The notes: generated by a model from the letters alone, not told the origin. A stretch of DNA of 64,000 nucleotides from Pseudomonas duriflava (GCF_007830155.1 NZ_VLKY01000008.1:1-64000); one strand, 5' to 3'. Counted from the stretch's first letter, positions 29,370 through 39,924 are shown. Numbers and translations are program-made.

Positions 29370-30251
29370 TTATTTCGTGAGCGTTGTGATCAAAGCTCGC
29401 ACGCAACCTGGCAGGGCTTCTAGATCACGGACGAGAATGCTGCGCTCACGCACAGCCCAAGGCTCGTCCAGCTCGACGATAGAAAGTTCCATTGTTTGGC
29501 GATGGCGTAAGGCAGCCGATTCGGGAATGATGCCGATCCCTACACCGGCCTCTACCATGCGGCAGATGGCTTCAAAACTTGAAAGCTGAATGCGTACCGA
29601 GAGCGTGGCACCCACTTGCTCGACTCGTTCGCGTAGAAAGGTGAACAGGGTAGTACCTTCGTTCAGGCCGATGTGCTGATAAGCAAGTGTTTCTTCCAGC
29701 GTAACCTGAGTGCGTTCTGCAAGAGGATGCGCGCACGCTACAGCCAGCACTAGGCGATCAGTACTGAAATGCAAAATTTGCAGGCCAGGAGCCGTAACCG
29801 GGCCAGCGATAATACCCATGTCGGTACTGCCATCCACAACCCCTCGAACGATGTCGCGGCTGAGTTTTTCCTTAAGGTCAACGCTTACACCGGGACGTTT
29901 AGCCAAAAAGCCTGCCAGTATTTCAGGAAGAAACTCTGTAACCGCCGTAGTGTTGGCGAAAATACGAATATGTCCCGCGCTGTCATCACTAAAATCGGTG
30001 AATTCGCTTTTCAGGTAATCCACTTGGCGCATGATGAGGCGTGCATGTTCTAACAAACGCTGGCCAGCCGAAGTCAGTTCTGTTCCCCGGCTGTCTCGGT
30101 AGAGAAGTCGGGTGTTGAATTGACTTTCCAATGCCTTGATACGCGCACTGGCCGCTGCTGGTGAAAGGTAAGCACGACGAGCCCCTTGTGTCAGGCTGGG
30201 TGCTTCGGCGATATGAATAAAAAGACGCAGGTCTGCAAGATCGAAATGCAT
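29370..30251 (-). CDS. ripR: LysR-family regulator of the itaconate operon (RipR-like)
   Basis: A 293 aa LysR-type regulator. The winged helix-turn-helix is at the N-terminus (DLRLFIHIAEAPSLTQGARR, then LSPAAASARIKALES). It is followed by a periplasmic-binding-protein-like sensor domain of normal length. It is divergent from the itaconate genes across a 121 bp gap, the usual arrangement for a LysR activator and its target. I recall the same gene before the itaconate cluster of P. aeruginosa. The effector is presumably itaconate or its CoA ester. The family is certain; the role is inferred from position. Confidence 0.88.
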   Translation of the reverse strand: MHFDLADLRLFIHIAEAPSLTQGARRAYLSPAAASARIKALESQFNTRLLYRDSRGTELTSAGQRLLEHARLIMRQVDYLKSEFTDFSDDSAGHIRIFANTTAVTEFLPEILAGFLAKRPGVSVDLKEKLSRDIVRGVVDGSTDMGIIAGPVTAPGLQILHFSTDRLVLAVACAHPLAERTQVTLEETLAYQHIGLNEGTTLFTFLRERVEQVGATLSVRIQLSSFEAICRMVEAGVGIGIIPESAALRHRQTMELSIVELDEPWAVRERSILVRDLEALPGCVRALITTLTK

Positions 30252-30365
30252 GGGCTTTTCATCCCTCTGTGTTCAGCAGAGCCGAACGCCGGCTTATGAA
30301 AATGCAAATTCTCGGAATGCTCCATTAACGGCAAGCTGACCCTACGCGTCAACTGCCGGAGCGCC

Positions 30366-30373
30366 AAGAATAA
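30366..30373 (+). promoter_or_regulatory. Candidate Hfq/Crc (CA) motif over the ich start codon
   Basis: AAGAATAA fits AAnAAnAA exactly and its last A is the first base of the ich ATG. It lies between a weak GGAG site and the start codon. Hfq/Crc binding here would hide the start of the first itaconate gene. Confidence 0.5.
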
Positions 30374-31200
30374 TGAACGACGTTGATCTGTCGGCTTGGT
30401 TAGGCCGCTCGGAAGTAGCCGAGGATGTGCTTAGCCTCAATCTCGTGCAGCGTATTGCTGCAACGTTTAGCCATAACTGTCCTGCACTTGGTGAACCGTT
30501 GCCTCCCTTGTGGCACTGGGCTTTTTTTCAGAGTCCTCTTCCAGAGGCGCAGCTAGGAGAGGACGGTCATCCGGTTCGGGGTAGCTTTTTGCCGCATGCC
30601 AATAACCGTAACCGCATGTGGGCGGGTGGACGACTAGAGTTCCACCAGCTGTTAGAGATAGGCCAGCCCGCTCGGCGTGAATCCACGATCCTGCATGTCG
30701 AGGAAAAGACTGGTCGTAGCGGGGCATTATTGTTCGTAACGGTTCAGCACCGTTATTTTCAAAATGATGTTCTGGCTCTCAGCGAGGAACAGGACATCGT
30801 CTACCGTGAGCCCAGTCCTCCCAAAGCCGGGAGCGGCGACTCTCTGCCGGCGGGCACGTGGAGCGAGACGATTGTACCCAGCTCAACGTTGCTATTCCGC
30901 TATTCCGCTGTGACCTTCAATGGTCATCGCATCCATTACGACTGGCCGTATGTAACCGAAAACGAAGGGTATTCAGGGCTGGTGGTGCATGGTCCTTTAA
31001 TCGCTACGCTGTCACTGGTGGCTTTTCAGAGGGCTAATCCTGAAGCGCGTCTACGACGCTTTGCATACCGCGGGGTTCGGCCTCTCATCGCTCCTCATCC
31101 TTTTACAGTAGGCGGTTGCATTAAAGCGCCCGGCCATGCAGACGTTTGGGCGGGAACTGCTGACGGACCAGCCCAGTGTGGTGAAGTGGAGTTCGAGTAA
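30373..31200 (+). CDS. ich: Itaconyl-CoA hydratase (MaoC/hot-dog family)
   Basis: Ich hydrates itaconyl-CoA to (S)-citramalyl-CoA, step two of itaconate degradation. The 275 aa protein is a double hot-dog hydratase of the FAS1-like/mesaconyl-CoA hydratase type. The N-terminal half has LGEPLPPLWHWAFFQSPL and the C-terminal half has FRYSAVTFNGHRIHYDWPY with VVHGPLIATL, where the Asp-His pair of MaoC hydratases sits. It is the first gene of a six-gene run on one strand, opposite the LysR regulator. Homology plus co-location with a CoA-transferase and a CitE-type lyase make the role quite secure. Confidence 0.9.
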   Translation: MNDVDLSAWLGRSEVAEDVLSLNLVQRIAATFSHNCPALGEPLPPLWHWAFFQSPLPEAQLGEDGHPVRGSFLPHANNRNRMWAGGRLEFHQLLEIGQPARRESTILHVEEKTGRSGALLFVTVQHRYFQNDVLALSEEQDIVYREPSPPKAGSGDSLPAGTWSETIVPSSTLLFRYSAVTFNGHRIHYDWPYVTENEGYSGLVVHGPLIATLSLVAFQRANPEARLRRFAYRGVRPLIAPHPFTVGGCIKAPGHADVWAGTADGPAQCGEVEFE

Positions 31201-31237
31201 GCCGCAAGTTCCCTAGGTTAGCTCAAGAGGATTCGTC

Positions 31238-32398
31238 GTGAGCCAGAACATTGAAGAGCTGGATGCCATTCGTGAAGGTGTGCGAGCACTGTGTGCTCAA
31301 TTCGGTGCGGCCTACTGGCGGAAGGTAGATGAAGAAAAAGGATTTCCGCAGGCTTTTGTTGAGGCATTAACGGCCGCCGGCTGGCTTGCAGCAATGATTC
31401 CCACAAAATATGGCGGCTCTGGCCTGGGTTTGACTGAGGCTTCGGTCATTTTAGAAGAGGTCAACCGTTGTGGAGGTAACTCCGGCACTGTGCATGGTCA
31501 GATGTATAACATGTTTACGTTGCTTCGCCACGGTTCCGAAGCACAGAAGCGAGCCTTCCTGCCTAGGATAGCGGCTGGGGAGCTGCGTTTGCAGTCAATG
31601 GCGGTAACCGAGCCGACAACAGGCACTGACACGACCAAGCTTAAGACTACAGCGGTCAAGAAGAGTGATCGTTATGTAATCAACGGCCAGAAGGTATGGA
31701 TCTCTCGTATCCAGCATTCGGATTTGATGATTCTTTTGGCACGCACTACGCCGCTGAGTGAGGTGCAGCGCAAATCCGAAGGAATGTCGATCTTTCTGGT
31801 CGATCTGCATCAAGCGATGAGCAATGGGATGACAGTTCGACCTATTGCCAATATGGTCAATCATGAAACCAATGAGTTGTTTTTCGATAACCTGGAGTTG
31901 CCGGAGGACAGCCTGATCGGAGAGGAAGGCAAAGGGTTTCGCTATATTCTGGATGGACTCAACGCCGAACGAACACTTATCGCTGCTGAATGTATCGGCG
32001 ATGGACGTTGGTTCATTGAAAAGGCCAGCCAGTATGCTCGAGACCGGGTAGTGTTCGGTCGCCCTATCGGACAGAACCAAGGCGTTCAATTTCCCATCGC
32101 TGAGGCATACATCGAAGTCGAGGCCGCAGATCTGATGCGCTGGCGTGCCTGCCAGGAGTACGACGCCGGAATCAATGCCGGTGCCAGTGCGAATATGGCG
32201 AAATACCTGGCCGCCAAAGCGTCTTGGGAAGCCGCCAATGCGTGTCTGCAAACCCATGGCGGTTTTGGTTTCGCTTGTGAATATGACGTGGAGCGTAAAT
32301 TCCGAGAAACGCGCCTTTATCAGGTCGCTCCTATTTCCACGAACCTGATCCTGTCGTATGTAGCCGAGCATCTGCTCGAATTGCCGAGGTCGTTCTAA
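31238..32398 (+). CDS. Acyl-CoA dehydrogenase of the itaconate operon
   Basis: A 386 aa FAD-dependent acyl-CoA dehydrogenase. It has MAVTEPTTGTDTTKLKTTA (flavin and substrate region, near 121-139), QKVWISRIQHSDLMILLAR and a C-terminal QTHGGFGFACEYDVERKFRE. In many members the catalytic base is the Glu of a YEGT motif; here that place reads YQVAP (361-365). A Glu in helix G (NAERTLIA, Glu244) sits where isovaleryl- and long-chain enzymes keep theirs and could serve. Start is GTG with AAGAGG 7 bases upstream. Its stop overlaps the next ATG by one base. Its substrate within the pathway is not established to my knowledge. Confidence 0.92.
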   Translation: MSQNIEELDAIREGVRALCAQFGAAYWRKVDEEKGFPQAFVEALTAAGWLAAMIPTKYGGSGLGLTEASVILEEVNRCGGNSGTVHGQMYNMFTLLRHGSEAQKRAFLPRIAAGELRLQSMAVTEPTTGTDTTKLKTTAVKKSDRYVINGQKVWISRIQHSDLMILLARTTPLSEVQRKSEGMSIFLVDLHQAMSNGMTVRPIANMVNHETNELFFDNLELPEDSLIGEEGKGFRYILDGLNAERTLIAAECIGDGRWFIEKASQYARDRVVFGRPIGQNQGVQFPIAEAYIEVEAADLMRWRACQEYDAGINAGASANMAKYLAAKASWEAANACLQTHGGFGFACEYDVERKFRETRLYQVAPISTNLILSYVAEHLLELPRSF

Positions 32399-32784
32399 TG
32401 AATATCGAGCGACTGGATCATCTGGTCTTAACCGTGCGCCATATAGATGCCACGGTGGCTTTTTATACCCAAGTGCTGGGTATGCAAAAAATCATCTTTG
32501 GTGCTGGCCGAATCGCTCTAAAGTTTGGTCAGCAGAAAATTAATCTTCATCAGGCTGGAAACGAGTTCGAGCCAAAGGCTGAAAGCCCTACGCCCGGCTC
32601 GGCTGATCTGTGTTTTCTCTCCTCAGCTTCGCTTGAGCGCGTAATACAACAGCTTGAGAAGCTGAATGTTCCTATTGTCGAGGGGCCTGTTGGGCGTACC
32701 GGGGCACTAGGGCCGATTCGTTCGGTGTATATCCGTGATCCCGATCAGAACCTTATCGAAATTGCCAATCCGATCAGCGAGTGA
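32398..32784 (+). CDS. VOC-family metalloprotein of the itaconate operon
   Basis: A 128 aa vicinal oxygen chelate protein. A likely metal set is visible: His8 (RLDHLV), His51 (INLHQAG) and Glu121 (NLIEIANP). The family includes extradiol dioxygenases, glyoxalase I and methylmalonyl-CoA epimerase. The short length and operon of CoA-esters make an epimerase, lactonase or isomerase-like role possible, but this is a guess. It overlaps the dehydrogenase by one base (TAATG) and is 3 bp from the next gene. Confidence 0.88.
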   Translation: MNIERLDHLVLTVRHIDATVAFYTQVLGMQKIIFGAGRIALKFGQQKINLHQAGNEFEPKAESPTPGSADLCFLSSASLERVIQQLEKLNVPIVEGPVGRTGALGPIRSVYIRDPDQNLIEIANPISE

Positions 32785-32787
32785 GCC

Positions 32788-34167
32788 ATGAGTGACTATA
32801 CCTCCCGTCTTGCCGCCTTTCTCGCATCGCTGACCTATGAGCAGTTACCCGAAGCGGTTATTGCGCGTACCGAAGAGCTCTTTCTGGACTGGCTGGGCTC
32901 CGCTCTGGCCGGTCAGGGTACGCATCCCATTCCCCTGTTCGAGCGCTACGCTGAAAAAATGGGACCACGAGAGGGCGCTTGCGAGGTTCTGGTCAGTGGC
33001 ACTCGAACCTCGCCCTATTTTGCGGCGTTGGTGAATGGGGCGTCTTCACACCTGGTTGAGCAGGACGACTTGCACAACAGTTCGGTTTTACATCCAGCAA
33101 CGGTAGTTTTCCCCGCCGTATTCGCTGCGGCGCAGGATCTGGGACGATCGGGTCAAGAACTAATCACCGCGGCGGTCGCCGGTTATGAAGCAGGCATCCG
33201 GATTGGCGAGTTTCTGGGGCGCTCCCATTACCGCACCTTTCATACGACCGGTACGGTCGGCACTCTGGCCGCAGCGGTTGGTGTCGGGAAGTTGTTAAGG
33301 CTAAATCATGAACAGTTTATTCATGCGTTGGGTAATGCAGGTACGCAAGCGGCTGGTCTTTGGGAGTTCTTACGCGATGCGGCTGATTCCAAGCAACTGC
33401 ACACTGCCAAGGCTGCTGCCGATGGGTTGCTTGCCGCCTACTTGACAGCAGACGGCCTGACCGGCGCTCGGCATGTTCTTGAAGGGGATCAAGGCATGGC
33501 GGCCGGCATGTCGCAGGATGCCAACCCGGAGTATCTGGTTGACCGGTTTGGTGAGCGTTGGGCGCTGCTGGAAACCTCGTTCAAATTTCATGCGTCCTGC
33601 CGCCACACGCACCCGGCTGCCGATGCGTTACTGGAGCTTTTGTGGAATGAAGAACTAGGGCCTGACGATATTCAGCACGTGATTACGCATGTTCATCAGG
33701 CAGCCATCGACGTGCTGGGTCGTGTGGATAAGCCCCAGACGGTGCATCAAGCCAAGTTTTCCATGGGGACCGTGTTGGGGTTGATTGCTGTGTACGGCAA
33801 GGCAGGGTTAGCTGAATTCCAGCAGCATGCCTTGCATGATCCGAGCGTGGCCCGTTTCCGTGAAAAGGTCAGCATGATCTTGGATGCCGAGGTAGATGCT
33901 GCCTATCCACGACGTTGGCTTGGGCGAGTGGAGGTAGTTACAACGGACGGGCGCCGAGTGTTTCATGGTATCGATGAGCCTAAAGGTGACCCTGGTAATA
34001 CCTTGTCTCGGGATGAGCTGGAGGACAAGTTTCAACGTCTGGTGAGTTTTTCTAAAGCATTAACGCCCGATGAGACTAAAGCTCTCATTGCACGCGTATG
34101 GCAGCTGCGTCACCTCACGAGCGTATGTGGATTCTTGGTTCCCCCGGCTTCAAGGAGCAAAGCATGA
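32788..34167 (+). CDS. MmgE/PrpD family protein of the itaconate operon
   Basis: A 459 aa member of the MmgE/PrpD family, which includes 2-methylcitrate dehydratase and cis-aconitate decarboxylase (the itaconate-forming enzyme). Conserved blocks are EELFLDWLGSALAGQGTHP, VEQDDLHNSSVLHPATVVFP (with the Asp-His pair) and FKFHASCRHTHPAADALLEL. An itaconate-operon role is likely: hydration, dehydration or isomerisation of a branched dicarboxylate. The exact reaction cannot be set from sequence. Its stop overlaps the ict start (ATGA). Confidence 0.9.
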   Translation: MSDYTSRLAAFLASLTYEQLPEAVIARTEELFLDWLGSALAGQGTHPIPLFERYAEKMGPREGACEVLVSGTRTSPYFAALVNGASSHLVEQDDLHNSSVLHPATVVFPAVFAAAQDLGRSGQELITAAVAGYEAGIRIGEFLGRSHYRTFHTTGTVGTLAAAVGVGKLLRLNHEQFIHALGNAGTQAAGLWEFLRDAADSKQLHTAKAAADGLLAAYLTADGLTGARHVLEGDQGMAAGMSQDANPEYLVDRFGERWALLETSFKFHASCRHTHPAADALLELLWNEELGPDDIQHVITHVHQAAIDVLGRVDKPQTVHQAKFSMGTVLGLIAVYGKAGLAEFQQHALHDPSVARFREKVSMILDAEVDAAYPRRWLGRVEVVTTDGRRVFHGIDEPKGDPGNTLSRDELEDKFQRLVSFSKALTPDETKALIARVWQLRHLTSVCGFLVPPASRSKA

Positions 34168-35366
34168 GTATGGGTCAGCAAGTTCGACCTCTCGATGGGC
34201 TCACGGTTGTCAGTTTGGAGCATGCTATTGCAGCCCCTTTCTGTACGCGTCAGCTGGCAGATCTGGGCGCTAGGGTCATCAAGATCGAGCGGCCGGGTGT
34301 TGGCGATTTCGCGCGAGGATATGACGAGCGGGTTCGAGGGTTATCCTCTCATTTTGTCTGGACGAACCGCTCCAAGGAAAGCCTGGCCCTTGATCTGAAG
34401 CAGCCGGAAGCGGTGCCGATTCTCCATGCGTTACTTGAACAGGCCGATGTACTGGTTCAAAACCTGGCACCAGGCGCTGCGAGGCGGCTAGGGCTGGGCT
34501 TCGAGGCCTTGCATGAACGGTTTCCTCAACTGATCGTTTGCGATATCTCGGGCTATGGCGAGGGAGGGCCTTACGAGAACAAGAAAGCGTATGACTTGCT
34601 GATACAAAGTGAGGGCGGCTTTCTATCTGTGACAGGAGGCCCAGGAGAGGATGAGCAGGCCAAGGCCGGTTGTTCGATTGCTGACATCGCAGCCGGGATG
34701 TATGCCTATTCCAGCATTCTGGGGGCGCTGCTTCTTCGAGAGCGGACCGGAGAGGGGAGTCGGATCGATGTTTCTATGTTGGAAAGCCTGACTGAATGGA
34801 TGGGATACCCCTTGTACTATGCTTTCGATGGTGCTCCGCCACCTTCACGGGCAGGTGCCTCGCATTCGACGATCTACCCCTATGGTCCTTTTCCGGCGGG
34901 GGACGGTGGAACGGTAATGTTGGGATTGCAGAACGAGCGTGAATGGGAAGCCTTTTGCCATCAGGTTTTGAGACGTCCAGAACTGGCGCCTGATGAACGT
35001 TTCAATACAAATGCCAAGCGCTCGGATCATCGAAAGGATTTGCGCACCATTATTATTGATGTATTCGCTACGATGACGGCCGAGCAGGTTATTGAGCGGC
35101 TCGAGCAGGCTCAAATTGCCAACGCGCATGTAAATGATATGCAAGGCGTCTGGCAGCATCCTCAATTAGCGGCCCGGAACCGGTGGGGTGAAGTAGAAAG
35201 CCCGGTCGGACGGTTACCGGCCCTGCTACCGCCTGGTCGAAACAATGCATTCCAGCCGCGCATGGAGGCCATCCCCGCACTGGGCCAACATACTCGGGCT
35301 ATTTTGGAGGAGTTGGGATACTCCGCTGAAAACATCGAGGCGTTTCACGCGACCAGGATGATATGA
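34164..35366 (+). CDS. ict: Itaconate CoA-transferase (family III)
   Basis: Ict activates itaconate by moving CoA from succinyl-CoA, step one of the pathway. The 400 aa protein is a class III CoA-transferase (CaiB/BaiF). It has IAAPFCTRQLADLGARVIKI, WTNRSKESLALDLK and the catalytic Asp144 in NKKAYDLLIQSEGG. The ATG at 34164 has AAGGAG six bases upstream and overlaps the previous stop; the open frame extends 22 codons further but without support. It is 28 bp from the lyase gene. Confidence 0.92.
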   Translation: MSMGQQVRPLDGLTVVSLEHAIAAPFCTRQLADLGARVIKIERPGVGDFARGYDERVRGLSSHFVWTNRSKESLALDLKQPEAVPILHALLEQADVLVQNLAPGAARRLGLGFEALHERFPQLIVCDISGYGEGGPYENKKAYDLLIQSEGGFLSVTGGPGEDEQAKAGCSIADIAAGMYAYSSILGALLLRERTGEGSRIDVSMLESLTEWMGYPLYYAFDGAPPPSRAGASHSTIYPYGPFPAGDGGTVMLGLQNEREWEAFCHQVLRRPELAPDERFNTNAKRSDHRKDLRTIIIDVFATMTAEQVIERLEQAQIANAHVNDMQGVWQHPQLAARNRWGEVESPVGRLPALLPPGRNNAFQPRMEAIPALGQHTRAILEELGYSAENIEAFHATRMI

Positions 35367-35394
35367 GATAGCTCAGTACGAAGTAGGACAGGAT

Positions 35395-36246
35395 ATGACT
35401 GGTACGTTAATACGCTCCGCCTTGTTCGTTCCAGGTGATCGGCCCGAGCGATTTTCCAAGGCATTGGCCAGCGGCGCTGATGCGGTGATCGTGGATCTGG
35501 AGGATGCAGTGGCCGCAGATGCTAAAGAGCAGGCTAGAGCATCACTCGAAAGCTTTCTTGTAGAGCAGCCTGAGTCACGTATTTGGGTAAGAGTGAACGC
35601 CACCGAACATGAAGCGCATGTTCAAGATCTGGCGCTCTGTCGCCGACAGCCAGGTGTCATCGGAGTCGTTCTGCCCAAAACCGAACGTGTGGCCCAAATT
35701 ACCCAGGCCGCTACCTGTGGAAAGCCTGTCTGGCCTATCATCGAAAGCGCGCGTGGTGTTCAGCAAATCACTGAAATAGCGGGTAGTGCGGGTATAGAGC
35801 GCTTAGTGCTAGGAGTAGTTGATCTTGCCCTGGATTTGGGCTTGATACCCTATAGCGAAGGAGGAGAATTCATCTTGAATCAGGCGCGATATGCTTGCCT
35901 GATGGCTTCGCGCATTGCTGGGTTAGCGCCAGCATTGGATAGCGTATATCCCGACTTCAACGATACGGCAGGTCTGCAGCGCTTTATTCGGCGTGCCCAG
36001 GAGATGGGCTTTGGCGGAGCCTTGTGCATACACCCTCGGCAGGTTCCTGTTATCCACGCAACACTTGCACCTTTGGATCACGAGCTTGCCTGGGCGCGCA
36101 AAGTTGTAGAGGCCGCCGCAGGACAGGAGCGGGGGGTATTTCAGCTGGAGGGAGAGATGATCGATGAACCTGTTCTCACGCATGCTCGCCGGTTATTGGA
36201 AGCCGTAGGAGAGACATCTTTAGCTGAGCCGAATGCTCCCTCATAA
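35395..36246 (+). CDS. ccl: (S)-citramalyl-CoA lyase (CitE family)
   Basis: Ccl splits citramalyl-CoA into acetyl-CoA and pyruvate, the last step of itaconate use. The 283 aa protein has the CitE-type TIM-barrel: RSALFVPGDRPERFSKAL, DAVIVDLEDAVAADAKEQAR, and the metal-binding acidic block VLGVVDLALDLGL. AGQDM-style ligands vary in this family. It closes the six-gene itaconate run. The acetyl-CoA and pyruvate feed the TCA cycle. Confidence 0.92.
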   Translation: MTGTLIRSALFVPGDRPERFSKALASGADAVIVDLEDAVAADAKEQARASLESFLVEQPESRIWVRVNATEHEAHVQDLALCRRQPGVIGVVLPKTERVAQITQAATCGKPVWPIIESARGVQQITEIAGSAGIERLVLGVVDLALDLGLIPYSEGGEFILNQARYACLMASRIAGLAPALDSVYPDFNDTAGLQRFIRRAQEMGFGGALCIHPRQVPVIHATLAPLDHELAWARKVVEAAAGQERGVFQLEGEMIDEPVLTHARRLLEAVGETSLAEPNAPS

Positions 36247-36461
36247 AAATCCCTGTTCATTAAGCACATCTCGTGCAGCATTGTGTATTCAGCTTCTCCA
36301 AAACAATTACAAGCGAAGAGAGAGCCCACATGAACACGCTCTTGTTCGGCACGTTTGTTTCTAACGTTTGCTTTTGTAGCGGTTTCCCCTCCCGCCATTG
36401 CGTTCGCTAAATGATGCTGTTGTAGGCGTCATCTTGGCGCTTATGTATCACCTTAAATCAC

Positions 36462-36469
36462 AATAACAA
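36462..36469 (+). promoter_or_regulatory. Candidate Hfq/Crc (CA) motif in the dctP leader
   Basis: AATAACAA fits AAnAAnAA exactly, just before the AGAGG ribosome site and 16 bases before the dctP ATG at 36486. Confidence 0.55.
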
Positions 36470-36479
36470 TCAGAGGTGA

Positions 36480-37478
<999 letters not shown>

Positions 37479-37751
37479 GGTAAAGTTCAGGCCTGGACAG
37501 GTGATCTATTGTCTTGCCCGGGCCTCTATCTGCTTTTTGATATCCTGGGATCGTTTCAGGTATCTAGGCCGTTTAAGGTATCGATCAATGGTTGGGTTCG
37601 CAGGTAAATAACCGCATGCCCACCGTTCGGTTCTCTTTCTTTGTTGAAAGATAGGCCCGGTGTAAGGCCTATGCCTTTGATATGGGGCTGTCTTACTACC
37701 TTTGTCGAATGGTTAGCACAAGCGTGGGCCAGTAAAACGGGATTCTACAAA

Positions 37752-37759
37752 AACAACAA
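37752..37759 (+). promoter_or_regulatory. Candidate Hfq/Crc (CA) motif in the acsA leader
   Basis: AACAACAA fits AAnAAnAA exactly, 20 bases before the acsA ATG and just ahead of its GAGG ribosome site. Confidence 0.6.
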
Positions 37760-37778
37760 TCTCCACCGAGGAACCGCC

Positions 37779-39740
37779 ATGAGTGCCGCATCCCTCTATC
37801 CCGTACGACCTGAAGTAGCCGCCCAAACCTTGACCAATGAGGCTAGTTACAAGGCGCTGTATCAGAAGTCCGTGGTCAACCCGGATGGTTTCTGGCGTGA
37901 GCAAGCCCAGCGTATCAGCTGGATTAAGCCTTTCACCCGGGTCAAGCAGACCACTTTTGATGACCATCACGTCGATATCAAATGGTTCGCTGATGGAACG
38001 CTCAATGCTTCTTATAATTGTCTGGATCGTCACCTCCAGGAGCGTGGCGACCAGGTAGCTATTATCTGGGAAGGGGACGATCCTTCCGAGCATCGTCACA
38101 TTACCTATCGCGAACTGCATGCTGACGTATGCCGATTCGCCAATGCCTTACGTGGCCAGGACGTACACCGGGGTGATGTCGTCACGATCTATATGCCCAT
38201 GATTCCTGAGGCTGTTGTAGCCATGCTGGCCTGTGCTCGTATAGGTGCAGTCCACTCGGTGGTTTTTGGCGGATTCTCTCCCGAGTCACTGGCGGGGCGT
38301 ATCAGCGATTGCCGCTCGAAGGTCATCATTACAGCTGACGAGGGGGTTCGCGGCGGCAAAAAGACACCGCTCAAGGCTAACGTAGATGAGGCGCTGACCA
38401 ATCCCGATACCTGCTGCGTCCGTAAGGTCATCGTATGCAAGCGCACAGGCTCCAATGTGGCTTGGCACAGTCATCGGGACGTGTGGTACCACGAAGCCAT
38501 GCAAGTGGCCTCATCTCATTGTGATCCCAGGGAAATGGAGGCTGAAGCGCCTTTGTTCATCCTTTATACCTCAGGTTCTACAGGCAAACCGAAAGGGGTC
38601 ATGCATACCACGGGTGGTTATATGGTATACGCCTCCCTGACCCATGAGCGCGTATTCGACTATCGACCGGGCGAAGTGTACTGGTGTACGGCGGATGTAG
38701 GCTGGATTACCGGACATAGTTATATCGTTTATGGCCCTCTGGCTAATGGTGCCACTACCGTCTTGTTTGAGGGCGTTCCGAATTATCCAGACGTAACCCG
38801 TGTCGCCCAGGTAATCGACAAGCATAAGGTTAGTATTCTATATACGGCCCCTACAGCTATCCGCGCCATGATGGCTCAGGGTGACGCCGCTATGCGAGGC
38901 GCCGATGGCGGTAGCTTGCGCCTGTTAGGATCAGTAGGTGAGCCCATCAACCCTGAGGCTTGGCATTGGTACTATAAGACGGTTGGCCAAGAGCGTTGCC
39001 CTATTGTCGATACGTGGTGGCAAACCGAAACAGGCGGCATCCTCATTAGTCCGCTGCCAGGGGCTACTGGTCTTAAACCGGGGTCGGCAACTCGTCCGTT
39101 CTTTGGTGTACAGCCGGCACTGGTAGATAATGAGGGCAACATTCTAGAGGGGGCGACGGAAGGCAATCTGGTCATTATGGATTCCTGGCCTGGCCAGGCG
39201 CGGACCATTTATGGTGATCATGACCGTTTTGTCGATACCTATTTCAAAACTTTTAAGGGTATGTATTTTACGGGTGACGGCGCCCGTCGTGACGAGGACG
39301 GTTACTACTGGATTACCGGTCGGGTGGATGACGTTCTTAACGTGTCTGGCCATCGCATGGGAACGGCTGAAATCGAAAGCTCGATGGTAGCGCACCCGAA
39401 AGTTGCCGAAGCTGCTGTAGTGGGCATGCCTCATGATATGAAGGGGCAGGGCATTTATGTCTATGTCACCCTGAATTCCGGTGAAGAGCCTTCTGAGGCC
39501 TTACGGCAGGAGCTCAAGCAGTGGGTTCGAAAAGACATTGGCCCTATTGCTACGCCGGATGTCATTCAGTGGGCCCCAGGGTTGCCAAAGACCCGCTCAG
39601 GTAAAATCATGCGACGTATTTTGCGAAAGATTGCCGTGGCGGAATACGATACCTTGGGTGATATTTCCACCCTGGCTGATCCCGGTGTGGTTCAACAACT
39701 GGTCGAGACTCATCAAAGTATGAATCAGGCTGTAGCCTAA
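37779..39740 (+). CDS. acsA: Acetyl-coenzyme A synthetase AcsA
   Basis: AcsA makes acetyl-CoA from acetate, ATP and CoA through acetyl-AMP. The 653 aa protein has the P-loop [18 protein letters not shown], the acetate pocket block [16 protein letters not shown], and the C-terminal [15 protein letters not shown] motif. The Lys of SGK in that motif is the residue usually controlled by acetylation. I chose the ATG at 37779 (GAGG upstream), which gives the normal N-terminus; the open frame continues 46 codons upstream without support. It ends in a long hairpin. The CA motif suggests repression when better carbon sources are present. Confidence 0.97.
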   Translation: MSAASLYPVRPEVAAQTLTNEASYKALYQKSVVNPDGFWREQAQRISWIKPFTRVKQTTFDDHHVDIKWFADGTLNASYNCLDRHLQERGDQVAIIWEGDDPSEHRHITYRELHADVCRFANALRGQDVHRGDVVTIYMPMIPEAVVAMLACARIGAVHSVVFGGFSPESLAGRISDCRSKVIITADEGVRGGKKTPLKANVDEALTNPDTCCVRKVIVCKRTGSNVAWHSHRDVWYHEAMQVASSHCDPREMEAEAPLFILYTSGSTGKPKGVMHTTGGYMVYASLTHERVFDYRPGEVYWCTADVGWITGHSYIVYGPLANGATTVLFEGVPNYPDVTRVAQVIDKHKVSILYTAPTAIRAMMAQGDAAMRGADGGSLRLLGSVGEPINPEAWHWYYKTVGQERCPIVDTWWQTETGGILISPLPGATGLKPGSATRPFFGVQPALVDNEGNILEGATEGNLVIMDSWPGQARTIYGDHDRFVDTYFKTFKGMYFTGDGARRDEDGYYWITGRVDDVLNVSGHRMGTAEIESSMVAHPKVAEAAVVGMPHDMKGQGIYVYVTLNSGEEPSEALRQELKQWVRKDIGPIATPDVIQWAPGLPKTRSGKIMRRILRKIAVAEYDTLGDISTLADPGVVQQLVETHQSMNQAVA

Positions 39741-39761
39741 CGTATCTTCGCTGCGGTAACG

Positions 39762-39820
39762 GAAACGCCCCAAATGAGGTCGCTCGTAACAGAGTAGCCC
39801 TTATTTGGGGCGTTTCGTTT
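39762..39820 (+). terminator. Terminator of acsA
   Basis: GAAACGCCCCAAAT (39762-39775) pairs perfectly with ATTTGGGGCGTTTC (39803-39816) over a 27-base loop, then GTTTTG. It starts about 20 bases past the acsA stop. Confidence 0.8.
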
Positions 39821-39879
39821 TGTGTCTTGTGAGCAAAATAGCGATAACTCGTTGGCTTATAAGGAATTTGTGTTTGTGG

Positions 39880-39924
39880 GCCTACAAATTGCTTAATTAT
39901 TTTATTTTAATTTTTTTTGTAGGC
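39880..39924. repeat. Inverted repeat with AT-only centre upstream of aotJ
   Basis: GCCTACAAA (39880-39888) and TTTGTAGGC (39916-39924) are perfect 9-base arms around a 27-base centre made almost only of A and T. It lies about 220 bases upstream of aotJ. It could be an UP-element-like or protein-binding site; no assignment is possible. Confidence 0.5.

Noticed and set aside
31595-32371. 258-codon open frame on the minus strand
   Set aside because: It is antisense to a clear acyl-CoA dehydrogenase with family motifs throughout; the reverse frame has no domain.
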